Of a DNA stretch of 64,000 bases, positions 23,811 through 35,680 are shown piece by piece. The DNA is from Icerya purchasi (lineage: Eukaryota > Arthropoda > Insecta > Hemiptera > Monophlebidae). The notes under the pieces were generated by a model, which saw nothing but the letters and a program-made list of their open reading frames with translations, had not been told where the DNA came from and searched no databases. A program made the position numbers and the translations under genes. Position 1 is the first letter of the stretch; the number at the start of each line of letters is the position of its first letter. The stretch is taken from NCBI GenBank assembly GCA_039619475.1, contig CM077115.1, forward strand, positions 156,773,774 to 156,837,773. The letters run 5' to 3'.

Positions 23811-26800
23811 ATGTCTATGACAGCTGAAGATATAGTAAACCGAGCAAAAGAATTACGGAAACCTGGTAAAATAAAAGGCGATGATTTATATGTATTAACT
23901 TCTGAACATTCACTTGACGTGAATACAAATCCATGTATTGTGGTATGTAACTATTATATATAACTTACTATATAATAAAGATATATTTTATTCTTTAGTT
24001 AATCTATATATTCACATTATTCTTGGAAGGCCAACTTTTAATTCAAAGATTGGAGATACTGGTAGTCCATGAGATCGTACAAGACAAATCATTAACACTC
24101 AGTAAATTTTTAAGTCACGTATTTTTTATGGTATATTTCACTATTTACGTTATTTAAAGCTTTACGTAATAAAAAAAAAAAAGTACAATAAGTTAATTAT
24201 ATACAAAACCATAATTCGACAGATTTTGATTTAGTTCAGTCTCGTTTAGATCTTAATTTACTAAATTTGCCAAATTGCTGTTTGCCGCCTTCTTACTTTA
24301 TTCCTTTTATCAGTATCTCTTGTTTCCACAACTTAAGTATTTATAGCATTCTTCCTTTTTTATGATATATACTTCTGGTTGCCGTCTCACCTTTAAAGAC
24401 CGTATTTAATATTTGTAAATATTTTTTAATGACGTCTTTATACCCTTCTGCTTGAGAAGAATAAATAAAATTAAAGAAATTAAACTAAGGTAAACGAATT
24501 AAATCAACCAGTTTGTAAACCGACAAATAATTCGTTTAGCCCAAATCGATATTTACATCGGTGTACTGTTTATAGTAACAAATACATAGTTTATTCGTAT
24601 AAATAAATGTTTAAGTATATATTTCTTTTTGTGTATTATCCGAAATCCGCTTTCACGATTAGAAATTTTAATGTTTGAACTGCAGTAGATCTTTCCTAAC
24701 TATTTTTTCTAATATTAATTAATAGATTCCCTTTGAATAAGTTTCAATTTTATTATTGGAATCCTAGTTTTCGTTTATTTTTATTTACTTTACTTTTTTC
24801 AAATTTATAGTTTTGCATTCAGATTTGTTCGAATATGCGTAAACGCCCTCTTAACGGTGCAATATCGCATCAGTTTAAGCCGTTTTTGATTTCTCATAAA
24901 GTTGTTCATCAACACTGTATTATTAATGAATCATTGAGCTATAAAAAATATTATTATCCAACCTACGTTTATCGTAGACCATTTTTTTGTGCTTATGTGC
25001 ACGTATTGCTGATAAGAATGATGATTTTTTTGGTTTAATTAAAAAATTTTATTATAATTACTTTTTCGTTTTTACGTGATCCTTCATTGGTTTTATTTAA
25101 TAGAAAATGTGATGATAAATGCAAAAATTAATTGATATTTTAAAGAATAATAAAAATCATAACAGTTAAAACAAAAAAAACTTCCAGTTTTATTACTTTT
25201 TCAATTATATTTAAATCAGATCGAAATTGAAATTTATATATAAAAATAATTCATCCGTGATGTAAAAATTTTAGTAATGAATAATTGTAAATTATTCGTG
25301 GTAACCTATTATTTAATAAACGTAAATATTTCGCCTTTATTCTTTTATTTATATTTACTTTATTATAATCTCCGTACAACTTTTTGATGTTAGATATAAT
25401 CAGTTTTAATATTTAAAAGAAAGCGAGATTTGTTAAAGTATAAGGTAGGTTGTATTTATACTACATATTGATCATCTGGTTTATTAATATCATCAAAAGT
25501 AATTTTTGTTGCGAAAAAAAATTACTCATTAAACTACTATTATTAATTAGTAATATTAAATTAATTGCTTTGTTATTATTGTTATGAAAGAAATTGCACA
25601 TTTCAGGAAGAATATTTAACTAGAAAATGTTTATACAAGAACTCTTACGATCGTTTAAAATGTAAAGACGCTTTAGATAACAGTGAAGCATGTGGAAAAT
25701 TTTGGGTAATCATGTTTGTGTATTTTAAATACATATATGTACATTTAAGTGTGAGATATATATTTGTAATAATTCTCGACTAATTTTAAGTTACAAAAAA
25801 TTTATGAGAGTACACGTTATGTTCATGCTTGCAATTCTGTCGTGCGACAATGCCGCAGAATTTTATAGTGTTCAGAATATTTTTATCCTTCTATGTCAAT
25901 CATTATTTTTTTGTTTGCATTCATAATAACGATACAATTCATGTTTGAATATTTTTTTTGACGCCACTTAAGTGTGTATGTATATTTTAACTTATATTAC
26001 ATAAATTTGATACATATTTCGTGTGTATCCATATAGTTGTAAAGCATCTGAAGAGAAAAAGAAGGTAGCGAGGATATGATGTTCATCCGATTAACGAACT
26101 ACAAGCGTATAATACATAATGTCATGTGTTACATATAGACCTTCGACAAAGTGAAAATGGGTTAGAAGTTCATTTATGATATACTAAAAATGCAATATTT
26201 ATGTTAAATTTTGCAATAAAATCAGTTCAATTCACTGGCGCCCGAAGGATTTTTCTTCAGGGGTGGCAAGTTTGAAAAAAAATACTTTGGCTATAGAAAG
26301 TGGTTCACTACGACGTTAATACTAGGAACTTAATTTTTTAATTTGAGATTAACTTTTAAAAAATGTTTACCATAAAATTTATTACAATTTACATGAAATT
26401 AGTTATGAATAATTTTATTTTCACTGAAAATCAACACTTGGTTTTTTCTTTTTTTTTTTTTTTTTTTTTTAATGAAAAACTAAGAAAAAAAATGCATTTT
26501 AAAATTTTCGCGCTATATAGATTTTGTTACTAAATGTAATTTTTATTTTTCAGTAGTTTTTTGCTTTTTTCCCTATTTCAAATTCTTGAGTGGCAAGAGA
26601 ACAAATAACACAAAGAAAACAATTCCTAGTTTAATTTTTTTTTTAAATTTTCATAACTTTTACAAAAGTTTTTTGATAAGAATTTCTAAAGATTATTTAT
26701 CATGATACGTACCTTCAAAGCATTTTATGTAAGATGCTAAAAGTTATTTAATTTTTTATTAGACAGAATACTTGTTTTTAGATTCTTCTACTAACTGTTG

Positions 26801-29579
26801 TTCAAGTTGTTTATTTCTGCTTCTTCGTACATAACTGTATAAATTAATACACATTAATGTTATTTAATTACAAAAAGAATTAGGTTATAGTTTGTTTCGT
26901 TTTTTTTTTGTTTTTTTTTTTTCAATGTTTGCGCATAACTTCCCGTGTGGACCAATTTTAATAATTCTTTGTTCATTCAGAAGTGTACCATTCAGCGATT
27001 ACTGATGTAAGTCGGTCAACAAAAGCTGAATAATCATCAAAAAACGAAAAAAGTATGGTCCCTTTAGATATTTCTTTTTATTTATTAATATAACCACCTT
27101 AATTGACTTAAAATATTATCAGTATTAAACATAGAAATGTAATTTGAAAAAATTAAAGCATTATCAATGTTAATTACCACGAATAAATATAGATTCGAAT
27201 AAAGAAAACGAATTTGAACTGTCATAATGTCGTTTACAAGCTTGTTTCTTTTAAAAACGTTAATATTTAGTGAGACAAAAAATTTAAGTATTATACTAAA
27301 AATTATGAAATAAAATGTTTTTTAGAAAAGAAAAAAATACTGACTTCAATATGTACTATAAAAATTAAATAAAAGTGCACTAAAAAGTTAAAAATTATTC
27401 GGTAAAAAATATTTTAATGATATACCTTAAGTAGGGTATTATGATGATTCAACATTAACTTTTTGGAGTCTACATCAAATTCAAATTACAATAGTAATTA
27501 AGGACTGTATTAAATATTCATTAAATTGTTTCTAGATGTAATTTTAATTTGGTGCCTGTTCCAAAAAGTTAATGTATAAAAATTATCATAATATCCACCT
27601 TACAGTATATCACTCTAAAATAATATTACTTTTTATCGAATAATTATTTTTTATTTTTTAGTGCGCTTTTATTAAATTTTTATGATGAATTTTAAAATTG
27701 GTAATTTTTTCAAAATAAAAAAAAAAAAAAAAAAGTATCTGAAATTATTTTAACAGCAGCATTTTGATTTCTTTCTATTAATCTCATTCTTCAATCTTCC
27801 TGACAATTAAATTTTTCAGAAAAAATCAAAGTTTTAGTTATTATTGCATTAGGTTTTAAATATTGTGCGTGTTCAAATTCACTCGCGTCCTCGAACTCTG
27901 AATCACTATCATCTGCATCTGATTGTTGATCATCTTCTACCAACTTAGCAGCAATAGATCGATTTCTCAAAATATTTTGAGGACGTTTATCTATCTACAA
28001 ATTATAAATTATAGAGTAAAAAGAGAAAAAAAAAATGGACCACTTATATATTTACTTACATAAATCTATTCTCGAAAATTTCAAATAAACACGAATCACT
28101 TTAAATCAACGTTCCGCGCACACAAGGTCTAGCGGACTTCCCCCCCCCCCCCCCAAATGACCTTTTCTTATCGAATGCCACAAGCATAATACTACCGTAT
28201 CGTCGTATACAAAACTGTGCGTATATATAGCTAACGCACCTAACACTAGATGGCGCTTTTACAACTTTATTAATTTACCTACCGAAAATTGCAACTAGTC
28301 AGATCCTGGGTACTCTGGACCCAATGTGCGCACCATGTGCTGGGGCTTACGCCAAAACTCTTCTTAGAGATGACAAATCATCAGCAATGTACACATATAT
28401 ATACTCAAATATGACGGCTTCTGCAGTTCGAAATTACCGAATACGTTCATTCCCAGTTTCGAGAAACGCTGAAATCGACTATTCGATACATATATACTAC
28501 CATTTATCACTAAATTAATCCAATCTACTATATTAAAATTATCCATCGCTGAAGGCACAAATCGTTTCAATGTAAATAGTTGTACATTTCAGTAGAATCT
28601 TGAACTCGATTACTGATGATTTCAAATTGGATAAACATATCGGTCCTTTACTGCTTGATATTAGAAAAAACATTTAGCTGACAGCAACATTTCGACTTTC
28701 TGTGCTACGCCATAAACTGATCATTAACTTTTTAATCGATGGAACTTTTAATATTATAAACAAGAACCTCATCATACTTAAAATAAAAACAACAAATACA
28801 ACTGTTTTGCTAGTAATATTCTTTCATAGATTTTAGCTGATGATAGGCTATGCTCGAAAACGTTCTTAAGTTAGTATATTCATTTATACATTTAAATTTT
28901 TTTTTTATACTTGAATTTATTACAATTTAATATAGTCTTAACTCATTTCTCTTTATCTTTTACTTAAACCTTATGTTGTGTACAATTATGGCGTCAACTC
29001 AGTTCTCCGTACATATTCAGTTTTAGTGTACTTTGTATTCATGATAGAGTCAATAATGTTCAGGTAAATATTTAATTTCGGTAAGATGGTAGCTTCCTTA
29101 ATCTAAATTGACAATAATTTCAGACCCAGACAAGCGTTATTTATAAAAAAATAAGTTATTTATCAATACAGTATTTTTCATTTCACTTTTCTTTTTTTTT
29201 ATAATATTGCTAAATATGCAGAAATTATTTCAAATTGATCTAGAAGGAGGATAATGAACATCCGGGAGCTGTTTATTAATAAAAAACCTGTTTCTGTAAT
29301 CTGCACTTTTGTATGTTCTATATTTCAAACTAACGCAGACGGTGCAACAATGAAATGGTTTAACGATCGTTTAACAATAAAGAAACAGAGTTGATTATTG
29401 TTTTTATTTAATTATAGTTCTGGTAATTATTGGTTTTTATTATTATTGTTTAGGGAAAGGTGAAAATTCAAAGATTCATGAATGGACAAACGCCAGTTTT
29501 ACCTTTACCCGAAGAGCGTGTAAAAATAAAACAAGACTATATGAACAGTCAAAAGCAGATACACCGGGGACTTAATTAA
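23811..29579 (+). CDS. CHCHD7: CHCHD7 / COX23-type twin CX9C protein, three coding exons
   Basis: Exons are 23811-23942, 25607-25705 and 29454-29579 (44, 33 and 41 codons plus stop), with GT-AG junctions (GTATGT, TTTCAG, GTAATC, TTTAG), all phase 0. The protein has two CX9C motifs forming a CHCH fold: NPC-x9-C spanning the exon 1/2 junction, and KC-x9-AC in exon 2. It then has the KFW, RFMNGQTP and LPEERxKI tail expected of CHCHD7 (human: RRFW ... GVKPFMPTAAER). The family acts in the mitochondrial intermembrane space, enters by the Mia40/CHCHD4 disulfide relay, and its yeast relative COX23 serves cytochrome oxidase assembly. The start follows an in-frame TGA at 23796; an AG at 23808-23809 may be a splice acceptor. 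The 40 or so residues before the first Cys are longer than in human CHCHD7 (85 residues, by recollection). It looks functional. Confidence 0.9.
27358..27695. mobile_element. Foldback (palindromic) MITE in CHCHD7 intron 2
   Basis: The left arm, from about 27358 (AAAAATTAAATAAAAGTGCAC) to 27474, is complementary to the right arm from 27695 back to 27566. Landmarks are GCACTAAAAA, ATATAC, TATTATGAT and ATTAACTTTTTGGA on the left and their complements on the right. Complementarity continues weakly into the centre (CAAATTCAAATTACA). There is no coding frame and no clear target duplication was identified. Confidence 0.6.
27791..27994 (-). other. Exon-like acidic ORF, unrecognised
   Basis: After a TTTGTAG acceptor-like sequence, the minus strand reads 67 codons to a TGA at 27791. 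The peptide starts IDKRPQNILRN and contains a strongly acidic run DADDSDSEFED. The composition differs from the AT-rich noise around it. It may be an N-terminal fragment of a transposase-like protein or an exon of an unrelated gene; I do not recognise it. It lies inside CHCHD7 intron 2, antisense. Confidence 0.3.
28141..28156. repeat. Poly-C run
   Basis: About 15 consecutive C residues within intron 2 of CHCHD7. Length may be unreliable in the assembly. Confidence 0.8.
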
Positions 29580-31145
29580 AGTTTAATATAATTTTTTGGT
29601 AAACATTGCTCATAGTCAGATGTTATTAGTAACTGTTTTATTCCACTTTTTATGCTGGAAGTTTATAAAAGAACGTAAATTGTTGCATTATGAATAACTA
29701 TTCTTTTATGTTGTAATTATAAAAATTACATAATTAAACGGAATTTAATGTTTTATTTTTAGTTGATTTGTACTTAATCGTTACAATTTCCTTGTTACTT
29801 TAAATATAAGATATCTCGCAGTCCATTTTCAATAAAAAGGAATGATAATAAGAATTGTGCTTTTTAGCTTTAAGTATCTGTAAAAATTTCATCGCTACAA
29901 AAATTATAATTAGAGATTCAGGGGAAAATATGAACCAAGCTCAGTCAAGCATGATGTTTCGTGCGTTGAGGATTCCGTATGTTAAATTAAAGATTTTTAT
30001 TCTCTGCTATTATTCCAAAATAATGACAATAGCATTGATGTAAAATGATGGAAAATCAAATAAATCGATTCGTCACTGATAATTAAACATAATACACAAT
30101 TAATGAACACTTTTACACATAACCTATAAAATGTAATTTTCACTTTATTTGAACATAATTTGTATGTGAAATGTAAAATTTGTAAAACAGTTTAAAAATT
30201 TTACACATAAACGTAATCAAAAGAATATATACTTATAACACTCAATAGGTAAGCCGTTTCCTTCAACATATGTTCTAATCTTTCTCTTTTTTTCACCCGA
30301 GTTATCTACCTTTTGTTTTTTTTTGTTTTTTTTTTTTTATTATTCTTTATAACCTCTGTGTTTCATTCCATATTCTCTCTGTCACAACCCATGTCTCTAA
30401 TGATACAGCAAACACATTTTAAACGCATCACCTTACTTAAATTAGTAACTAAGATCCCTTACTTTCTTACTGAATGCCATTTTTTTTACTCACTTTCCTA
30501 TTTTTCCGTTCTCATACCGACTTCTTCAGATAGGTACTTCACGTATTTATACACTTCTCTCTTTCCATATTTATCTTAATTTCGCAAATCTCATACCTCA
30601 TTTTTGGTATTGTTAAAATTCTTTAAACTCATTAATATAAAAGCAGACCAATAACCCAATGACGGTAATATAAAAAAAAACAATTTTCACTCCAGATGTA
30701 TTCGTTCTATCTACAGAGTTTCCAATTCCTATCGCAATTTTCTGATAATTAATCTTTCTTACGTCTTTAATCTCAATCTTTTATTTTTAAAATGTTTATG
30801 CGTTCCCTTGCATTTCATCTGTTTATGACACTTTCGTCTAGATTAGTGAAAAAAATCCAATGATTTTTCTCTTTTCCTTAATCATTCCCTCTGAATTTTT
30901 TCATTAATCTTATGACTATGTTGTTATCTCTTATAAAATCTCACATTATTTTTTTCCTTTTTTTTTCTCTTATTTAACTCACTTCAATGCTTTTATTAAA
31001 AGCGTAATCGATAATAAACTCTATTATCCGTAATAAATCATTCAGTTTACGTTGACAATACCAAAAATTCATTACAACGAAATAATAAAAGAAAAACATC
31101 AACCTTAATTTTACTGACTATGAAAATTTCATAAAATATACATAC
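29580..31145. other. Unassigned sequence downstream of CHCHD7
   Basis: AATAAA at about 29832 could serve as the CHCHD7 poly(A) signal. A segment at 29910-29985 is an inverted copy of 35405-35480. No gene was recognised. Confidence 0.45.
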
Positions 31146-31336
31146 CTAATATATTTTTATGCCTTAAGTGAGCGACCGAATACAGTTTCCTCTCGTGAAG
31201 CCAATTATCATGCTCTAGAAGAGAAGTTTGTCTAACAGCAATCTTCTCACCCCTAAAATGAACTAACCATACTTCACTCTGTATCTTCCTTTGCCGATTT
31301 GGTTGATTAATTCTATCTGTTTCGATATTGTCGCTC
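31146..31336 (-). pseudogene. TGF-beta type I receptor kinase exon, frameshifted
   Basis: The minus strand first reads RATISKQIELINQIGKGRY in one frame (the juxtamembrane segment and glycine loop), then after one extra base reads EVWLVHFRGEKIAVR, NWLHERKLY and LRHKNIL. This follows the type I receptor pattern RTIAKQIxxxxxIGKGRYGEVWxxxWRGEKVAVK ... SWFREAEIY ... MRHENILG. The exon ends in a canonical donor (G before GTATGT at 31145), at the position where the family's NILG is interrupted. The glycine loop is broken by the frameshift, and the invariant VAxK lysine is Arg. No neighbouring receptor exons were found in the window. Most likely a duplicated, dead exon. A divergent pseudokinase or a base error at one position are the alternatives. 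Confidence 0.7.
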
Positions 31337-31659
31337 TTGGCATTTAAATAACCGATGAAGAAAATTAAAACAAAAAAAAACATGCAATCGGTACTGTGGT
31401 TTTATATTCAAATTATTTGTAATAATTTTGAGTTTCCAAAATAAATAATTGTAAAGTAATAAAACATAAAAATTACCGTAACGTAGTAATCGTGATATCT
31501 GATCAGGTAAACGGTTTTAAACGGGGTTTTTAAAAAGCACATTAAAAAAATATGACATATTTATCGATGAAAACAAATTTCCAAATGAAGTTCCTCTTCT
31601 AATCGTATTATTTAAGTTATTATTAGTAAATGAATGAAAAATAAAAATATGTAAAATAT

Positions 31660-31860
31660 CACCAATACTGGACAACCGGCATCACTACCAGATGACAGTG
31701 TAGTAACACCTTGTAATAGTATTTTCTTATATCTACTAAAAGGGAAAAAATGATATCGTTAATTAATCTATTCCATTATAACGCCGTAAATTTAGATTAG
31801 TTTCATAGTCACGGGAGCAATAAGAAAAAAAAAGAGGCGATTATTATTGATACGAATCCG
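31660..31860 (+). repeat. Dispersed repeat, copy A
   Basis: Phrases AATGATATCGT, TATTCCATTATAACGC and GCGATTATTATTGA recur at 35925-36300, where the copy is interrupted by a SINE-like insertion. Confidence 0.5.
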
Positions 31861-32502
31861 GGTTGGTGGCGCGATCTTTTGACGACAAAATAACAAATGA
31901 TTTGTTCTGTCTTTAGTTTCATTTTTGATTTTTGAACGTCGTCGATTTTCGGCTTTGGTGTACCTTTGTGTAAGAGCCGGAACTGTGTCGTATTATGTCA
32001 AGCGGTGATAATAGATAAAAGGCCGGCTCAGGTAGATCGGATGCGATAAGAGTTCTTTGTTGTCTGCAACTGTTAAACGAGTTAGAGATCGAGCGTAAGA
32101 CGGCCGTCCGAATTAAAAGTAAGTTAGGGATCGCATTCTCTTTCCAATAAGGTATTACAATTTATCTTTTCGTTTTCATACATATATTGAAGCGTTACTG
32201 CTTACTTTATTTTACTACCTTACATTTTTGTAATTCCCAGGGATGCCACCGCGGCTACTAATATCACGGAACAGAAATATTGAATTCTATTTTCGTTTAA
32301 CCAAAATTGTTGAATTTACAATTATTAGGTTGATTAATAATTTGCTATTATTATATTTTTGATAATGATTGTGGTTATGATTATTATTATTATTATTATT
32401 ATAAATCTCCGAAGTTAATTGGTTTCAATATTTATTTCGACAAATTTTACACTCAGCTTGCTTAACCGGTCGACTGTTCAAAAGAACAATAATATAATAC
32501 AC

Positions 32503-32504
<2 letters not shown>
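31861..32504. other. Promoter-like or LTR-like segment
   Basis: Contains a TATA-like AATAGATAAAAGGCCGGCTC at about 32006 followed by richer G/C sequence. No second copy was found, so an LTR origin is only a guess. Confidence 0.25.

Positions 32505-32548
<44 letters not shown>
32505..32548. repeat. (TA)n microsatellite
   Basis: 44 bases of alternating T/A. The ORFs with poly-Ile/Tyr on both strands here are products of this tract. Confidence 0.95.
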
Positions 32549-32551
<3 letters not shown>

Positions 32552-32969
32552 GATTTTACAATATTGAAATGACAATTTTTAAAAAAAATATATATATAAC
32601 GGTTATACATATCTCGCATTAGCCGGTGTCCAAACGCTCGCAATGTTGCTGGTCCTCCGTTCTCGTTGGTTTTTCCTTTCCTTTGCGATTCGAATCTTTT
32701 GTCCGGAATTTCAACTTTTTAAATTACTTTTCGAAAAAACAAATTTAAATTAACATATTTTTCATCGAAATTCGAGGTGGCCATCAATCGGCCTCGTTAT
32801 ATTTTAGTCGATTAACCGAATCTAACTGAGCACGTTACGTTTCATCTCCGACTCCAAAATCTAACTCGATATCCAAACTACGACTGACTTCGGAAAACGT
32901 CTTCCCGATCGCTTCTCAAAAACGAAGCTCCCTCCACCACCGGGCGGCGTTTCTTCCAGCACTACTTCC

Positions 32970-32991
32970 GTTACGTCAGACGTGACGTAAC
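32970..32991. promoter_or_regulatory. Paired CRE/ATF-type bZIP sites, perfect palindrome
   Basis: GTTACGTCA, a GACG spacer, and TGACGTAAC form a perfect 9-bp inverted repeat. Each arm contains a TTACGTCA core, a good match to CREB/ATF or PAR-bZIP sites. It sits in a comparatively G/C-rich block (32850-33020) that may be the U3 of an LTR. Function is inferred only. Confidence 0.5.
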
Positions 32992-33319
32992 ATCACGCCG
33001 TACATCATCTCCAGCCATTCGCCGAACTACACACACACATTTACACTCACCCTCATTCACACCTTAAACTCTACGTTAATTACTAATTTATCTATTTTTT
33101 ATTTTTATTTTATTTTTTATTTACATGTAATGTACACATTACAATTTCCATCTGAATTAAACAGTTTAATGCTCACCGACGTTTTAAGAAACCGAAAGAT
33201 ATCCGCGGCAATTTTGTAGTTTTCTTTTATGTTTGTTTATTTTTTGTCTTCATAGTCTTTTCTCGCTTTTTTTCTTTCTTTTACGTATCTTTTCCGTTCC
33301 GTTTTCCCTTAATTGGCAG

Positions 33320-33430
33320 CGCCTCATCACATAGAAATGGTGAGTTCGCAACATTGGCTCGGCGAACAGGGACCACGACGTCAGCGGCTCGTCGAGGAGG
33401 AAGGATCCCGGAGCCAACAGCCAAGCAGAA
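33320..33430 (+). other. Possible LTR end and primer-binding region
   Basis: GTGAGTTCGCAACATTGGC is followed by CGGCGAACAGGGACC, which resembles the leader just after a 5' LTR. A related GATGAGTTCGTAACATTA lies at 34273-34292, as if a second LTR ended there. The LTR bodies were not delimited. Confidence 0.3.
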
Positions 33431-33472
33431 AACGGATAAGCTTTTTTTATCTTTGATTTATTTTCGTATTAT

Positions 33473-33476
<4 letters not shown>

Positions 33477-33511
<35 letters not shown>
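33477..33511. repeat. (AT)n microsatellite
   Basis: 35 bases of alternating A/T. Confidence 0.95.
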
Positions 33512-33520
<9 letters not shown>

Positions 33521-33928
33521 GGTTTTGTTGCGTCTATATTATTTAAATTGTAAATTTCGTTACTCTCCCATATTATAATTTTCAGAAAACACCGCGTATA
33601 TTTCTATATTGAACCGGTGCATATGATAATATTTTTGATAATAATATTTTTTTTTTTCTCAGTACTACTACAATATAACACCGCGTATAACAGATGGCCA
33701 CATCATTTTAAATTTAAGTGATCTGTATGATATTTCTAACTCATTCCTCGTCGGGCGAATCTTTATTAAATTTAGCCATACGAAGAAAAATAATAATAAA
33801 AAATCGTTGTACATGTCGGAATAAATATAGCGTTTCGTTAATTAAAAAATATATAGCAATAAATTAATAAGAAAAAATGCACGAAAGATGAATATTATAT
33901 CGGAGGACACGCTTAGAGGCGTCGTCAC

Positions 33929-34032
33929 CAAAACAGGCTCTCATCCGGAGGAGACCAATCAAAACTGGCTCCCATCCGGATGAGACCAATCAAAACCGGC
34001 TCCCATCCGGAGGAGACCAATCAAAACCGGCG
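33929..34032 (+). promoter_or_regulatory. 31-bp tandem repeat with three CCAAT boxes
   Basis: Three full 31-bp units, plus a partial fourth, each run from CAAAAC through GGCTC and CATCCGG to GAGACCAAT. Units start at 33929, 33960 and 33991. Each ends in a GACCAATC CCAAT box, so the boxes fall at exact 31-bp spacing. The block is followed by TATAAT-containing sequence at about 34066. This looks like an enhancer of a retroelement U3. That role is inferred from structure only. Confidence 0.6.
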
Positions 34033-34303
34033 CTCCGTTTGTGTTCGTTCTTTGTAATTAGTCCGTATAATCGATCGCAGTCTTTAACTAGTTATCTAAG
34101 AATGTAAGTTCTTTGTTTATCTTAATTTCCCTGAGGCTAAGACCTTATGTGTTTGCTTATTTCGTAACGTTATGTTTTGTGTTTTTCGAAGCTTACATGC
34201 CGCAGATTTGTTTATTTTGATTTTTGTTTTGTTCATTTACGTTATTCGCCCTCAGTGCGCAGCGCATCAAAAGATGAGTTCGTAACATTATTAACTGATT
34301 TTA

Positions 34304-34331
34304 AGGATTCCGTAATAACTTACGGAATCCT
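34304..34331. repeat. Perfect 12-bp inverted repeat
   Basis: AGGATTCCGTAA, TAAC loop, TTACGGAATCCT. The same AGGATTCCGTA motif marks the dispersed repeat copies at 29947 and 35442-35452. Confidence 0.7.
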
Positions 34332-34649
34332 AATACGAGTAAGATGGTACACAAATGACAAAAATATCAAATAAAAATCAATAACTCACGAACAGCTTGA
34401 CTTATAAACTTCAAATTTGGAACATAAATCGCAATTAAAATTCTCTTTAAAACGATCTATAACTTAAAGATTACCGATTATCCTGGGCGGCAAAAAACCC
34501 AAAAAACCGTCAAGAATATATAATATGGTACATAAAACGACCTCAAAAATCACTTAAAAAATCATAACTCATCACCCGATAAACCTATAAAGCTGAAATT
34601 CAAAATGTAAACTAAAATGCAGGAGTCCTTTCATAAAATCAAAAAATTA

Positions 34650-35050
34650 TGCTACAAAAGTTATGTAAAGTTGCTGAAAAGTTCAAAAAAGTGCAAAAAA
34701 TGGCGTGTGCCCCCCCTAGCGCTGCGAGTATTACAGCTTAAAATCTTAAACGCAGTTTAAAATACGTGCATCCCCGTATATTTCTCTAGTTTGGAACATC
34801 CGGCCTTCCAGCATTAAAACTGGACCTCCGGGGCGCCGAAAGCTCGAAATTTGGGAAAAAATATTTTTTGCCGGGCATGTGATATATTGTTGGAAAGATT
34901 GCTATTTGTCGAGAACGAAACCGTATTTCATATCCTTAACAAAACTTTCCAAGTTGCCGTAAAGTTCAAAAAAGCGCGAAAAATGACGTGTTGCCCGCCC
35001 CCTAGCGCCGCGAATATTATAGCTATAAATTTCGAATGGGGTTGAAAATA
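34650..35050 (+). repeat. Duplicated block, period about 285 bp
   Basis: GTTCAAAAAAGTGCAAAAAATG with CCCCCTAGCGCTGCGAGTATTA (34679-34735) returns in slightly diverged form at 34961-35020. Both copies end in sequence of the type GAATATT(A)TAGCT. No frame is shared. Confidence 0.6.
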
Positions 35051-35404
35051 TGCTTATTCTGACATGTTTGCGTAGTTTATTTAAAATTTTGTGTATATAT
35101 CTAAATAAATTTTATTTAAAAATCGTAATCTAATAAATAGTGACAAACAAGGAAGGTAGTTTAAGTAATATTATTCAAATATAACTATATAGAAGTTCGG
35201 AAAACAAACAAGTACAATTACAAATTTTTAAATATTTACTGATAATTAATCCTTCCAAAAATCTAGGACTAAATAGCGTTTATTTATTAGAATTTATTTT
35301 TTTTTGCAGTACAATATGATGACACTGCGTGATGTGTGAAAAAGAACTGGACTAAAAATATCGGTTTTGGAATTATTGTTGTTTTGAATTTAGTATTATG
35401 TAAA

Positions 35405-35480
35405 TGAAAATTATGGTTATCTTTAACTTAACATACGGAATCCTCAGCGCATGAAACCTTATGCTTGACTGAACTTGTTT
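35405..35480 (-). repeat. Dispersed repeat, inverse copy of 29910-29985
   Basis: The reverse complement reads TTCAGTCAAGCAT, GCGCTGAGGATTCCGTATG and TTAAGTTAAAGAT, matching the copy downstream of CHCHD7 over about 70 bp. Confidence 0.6.
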
Positions 35481-35680
35481 TTGTTTACCATCCTTTGTTA
35501 TTAATATAAAATAATACAAACACCACACGCACACATATACGAAAGAAGAAAAAAAACGATTACCAGTTAAACCACATAAAGGACGTTACGGTCTTTTTAC
35601 AATTCTACATGTAATGTATGGGGAAGTCTAATAAGACTGTTCAGAAATATGAAAAAAAAAATAGCCAAAATATCGAAATT
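35478..35680 (+). repeat. Direct repeat, copy 1
   Basis: TTGTTTACCATC, GACGTTACGGTCTTTT and GTCTAATAAGA ... TGTTCAGAAATAT recur in the same order at 36310-36485. Confidence 0.65.

Noticed and set aside
32419..32643. ORFs with poly-Ile/Tyr on both strands
   Set aside because: Translation of a (TA)n microsatellite.
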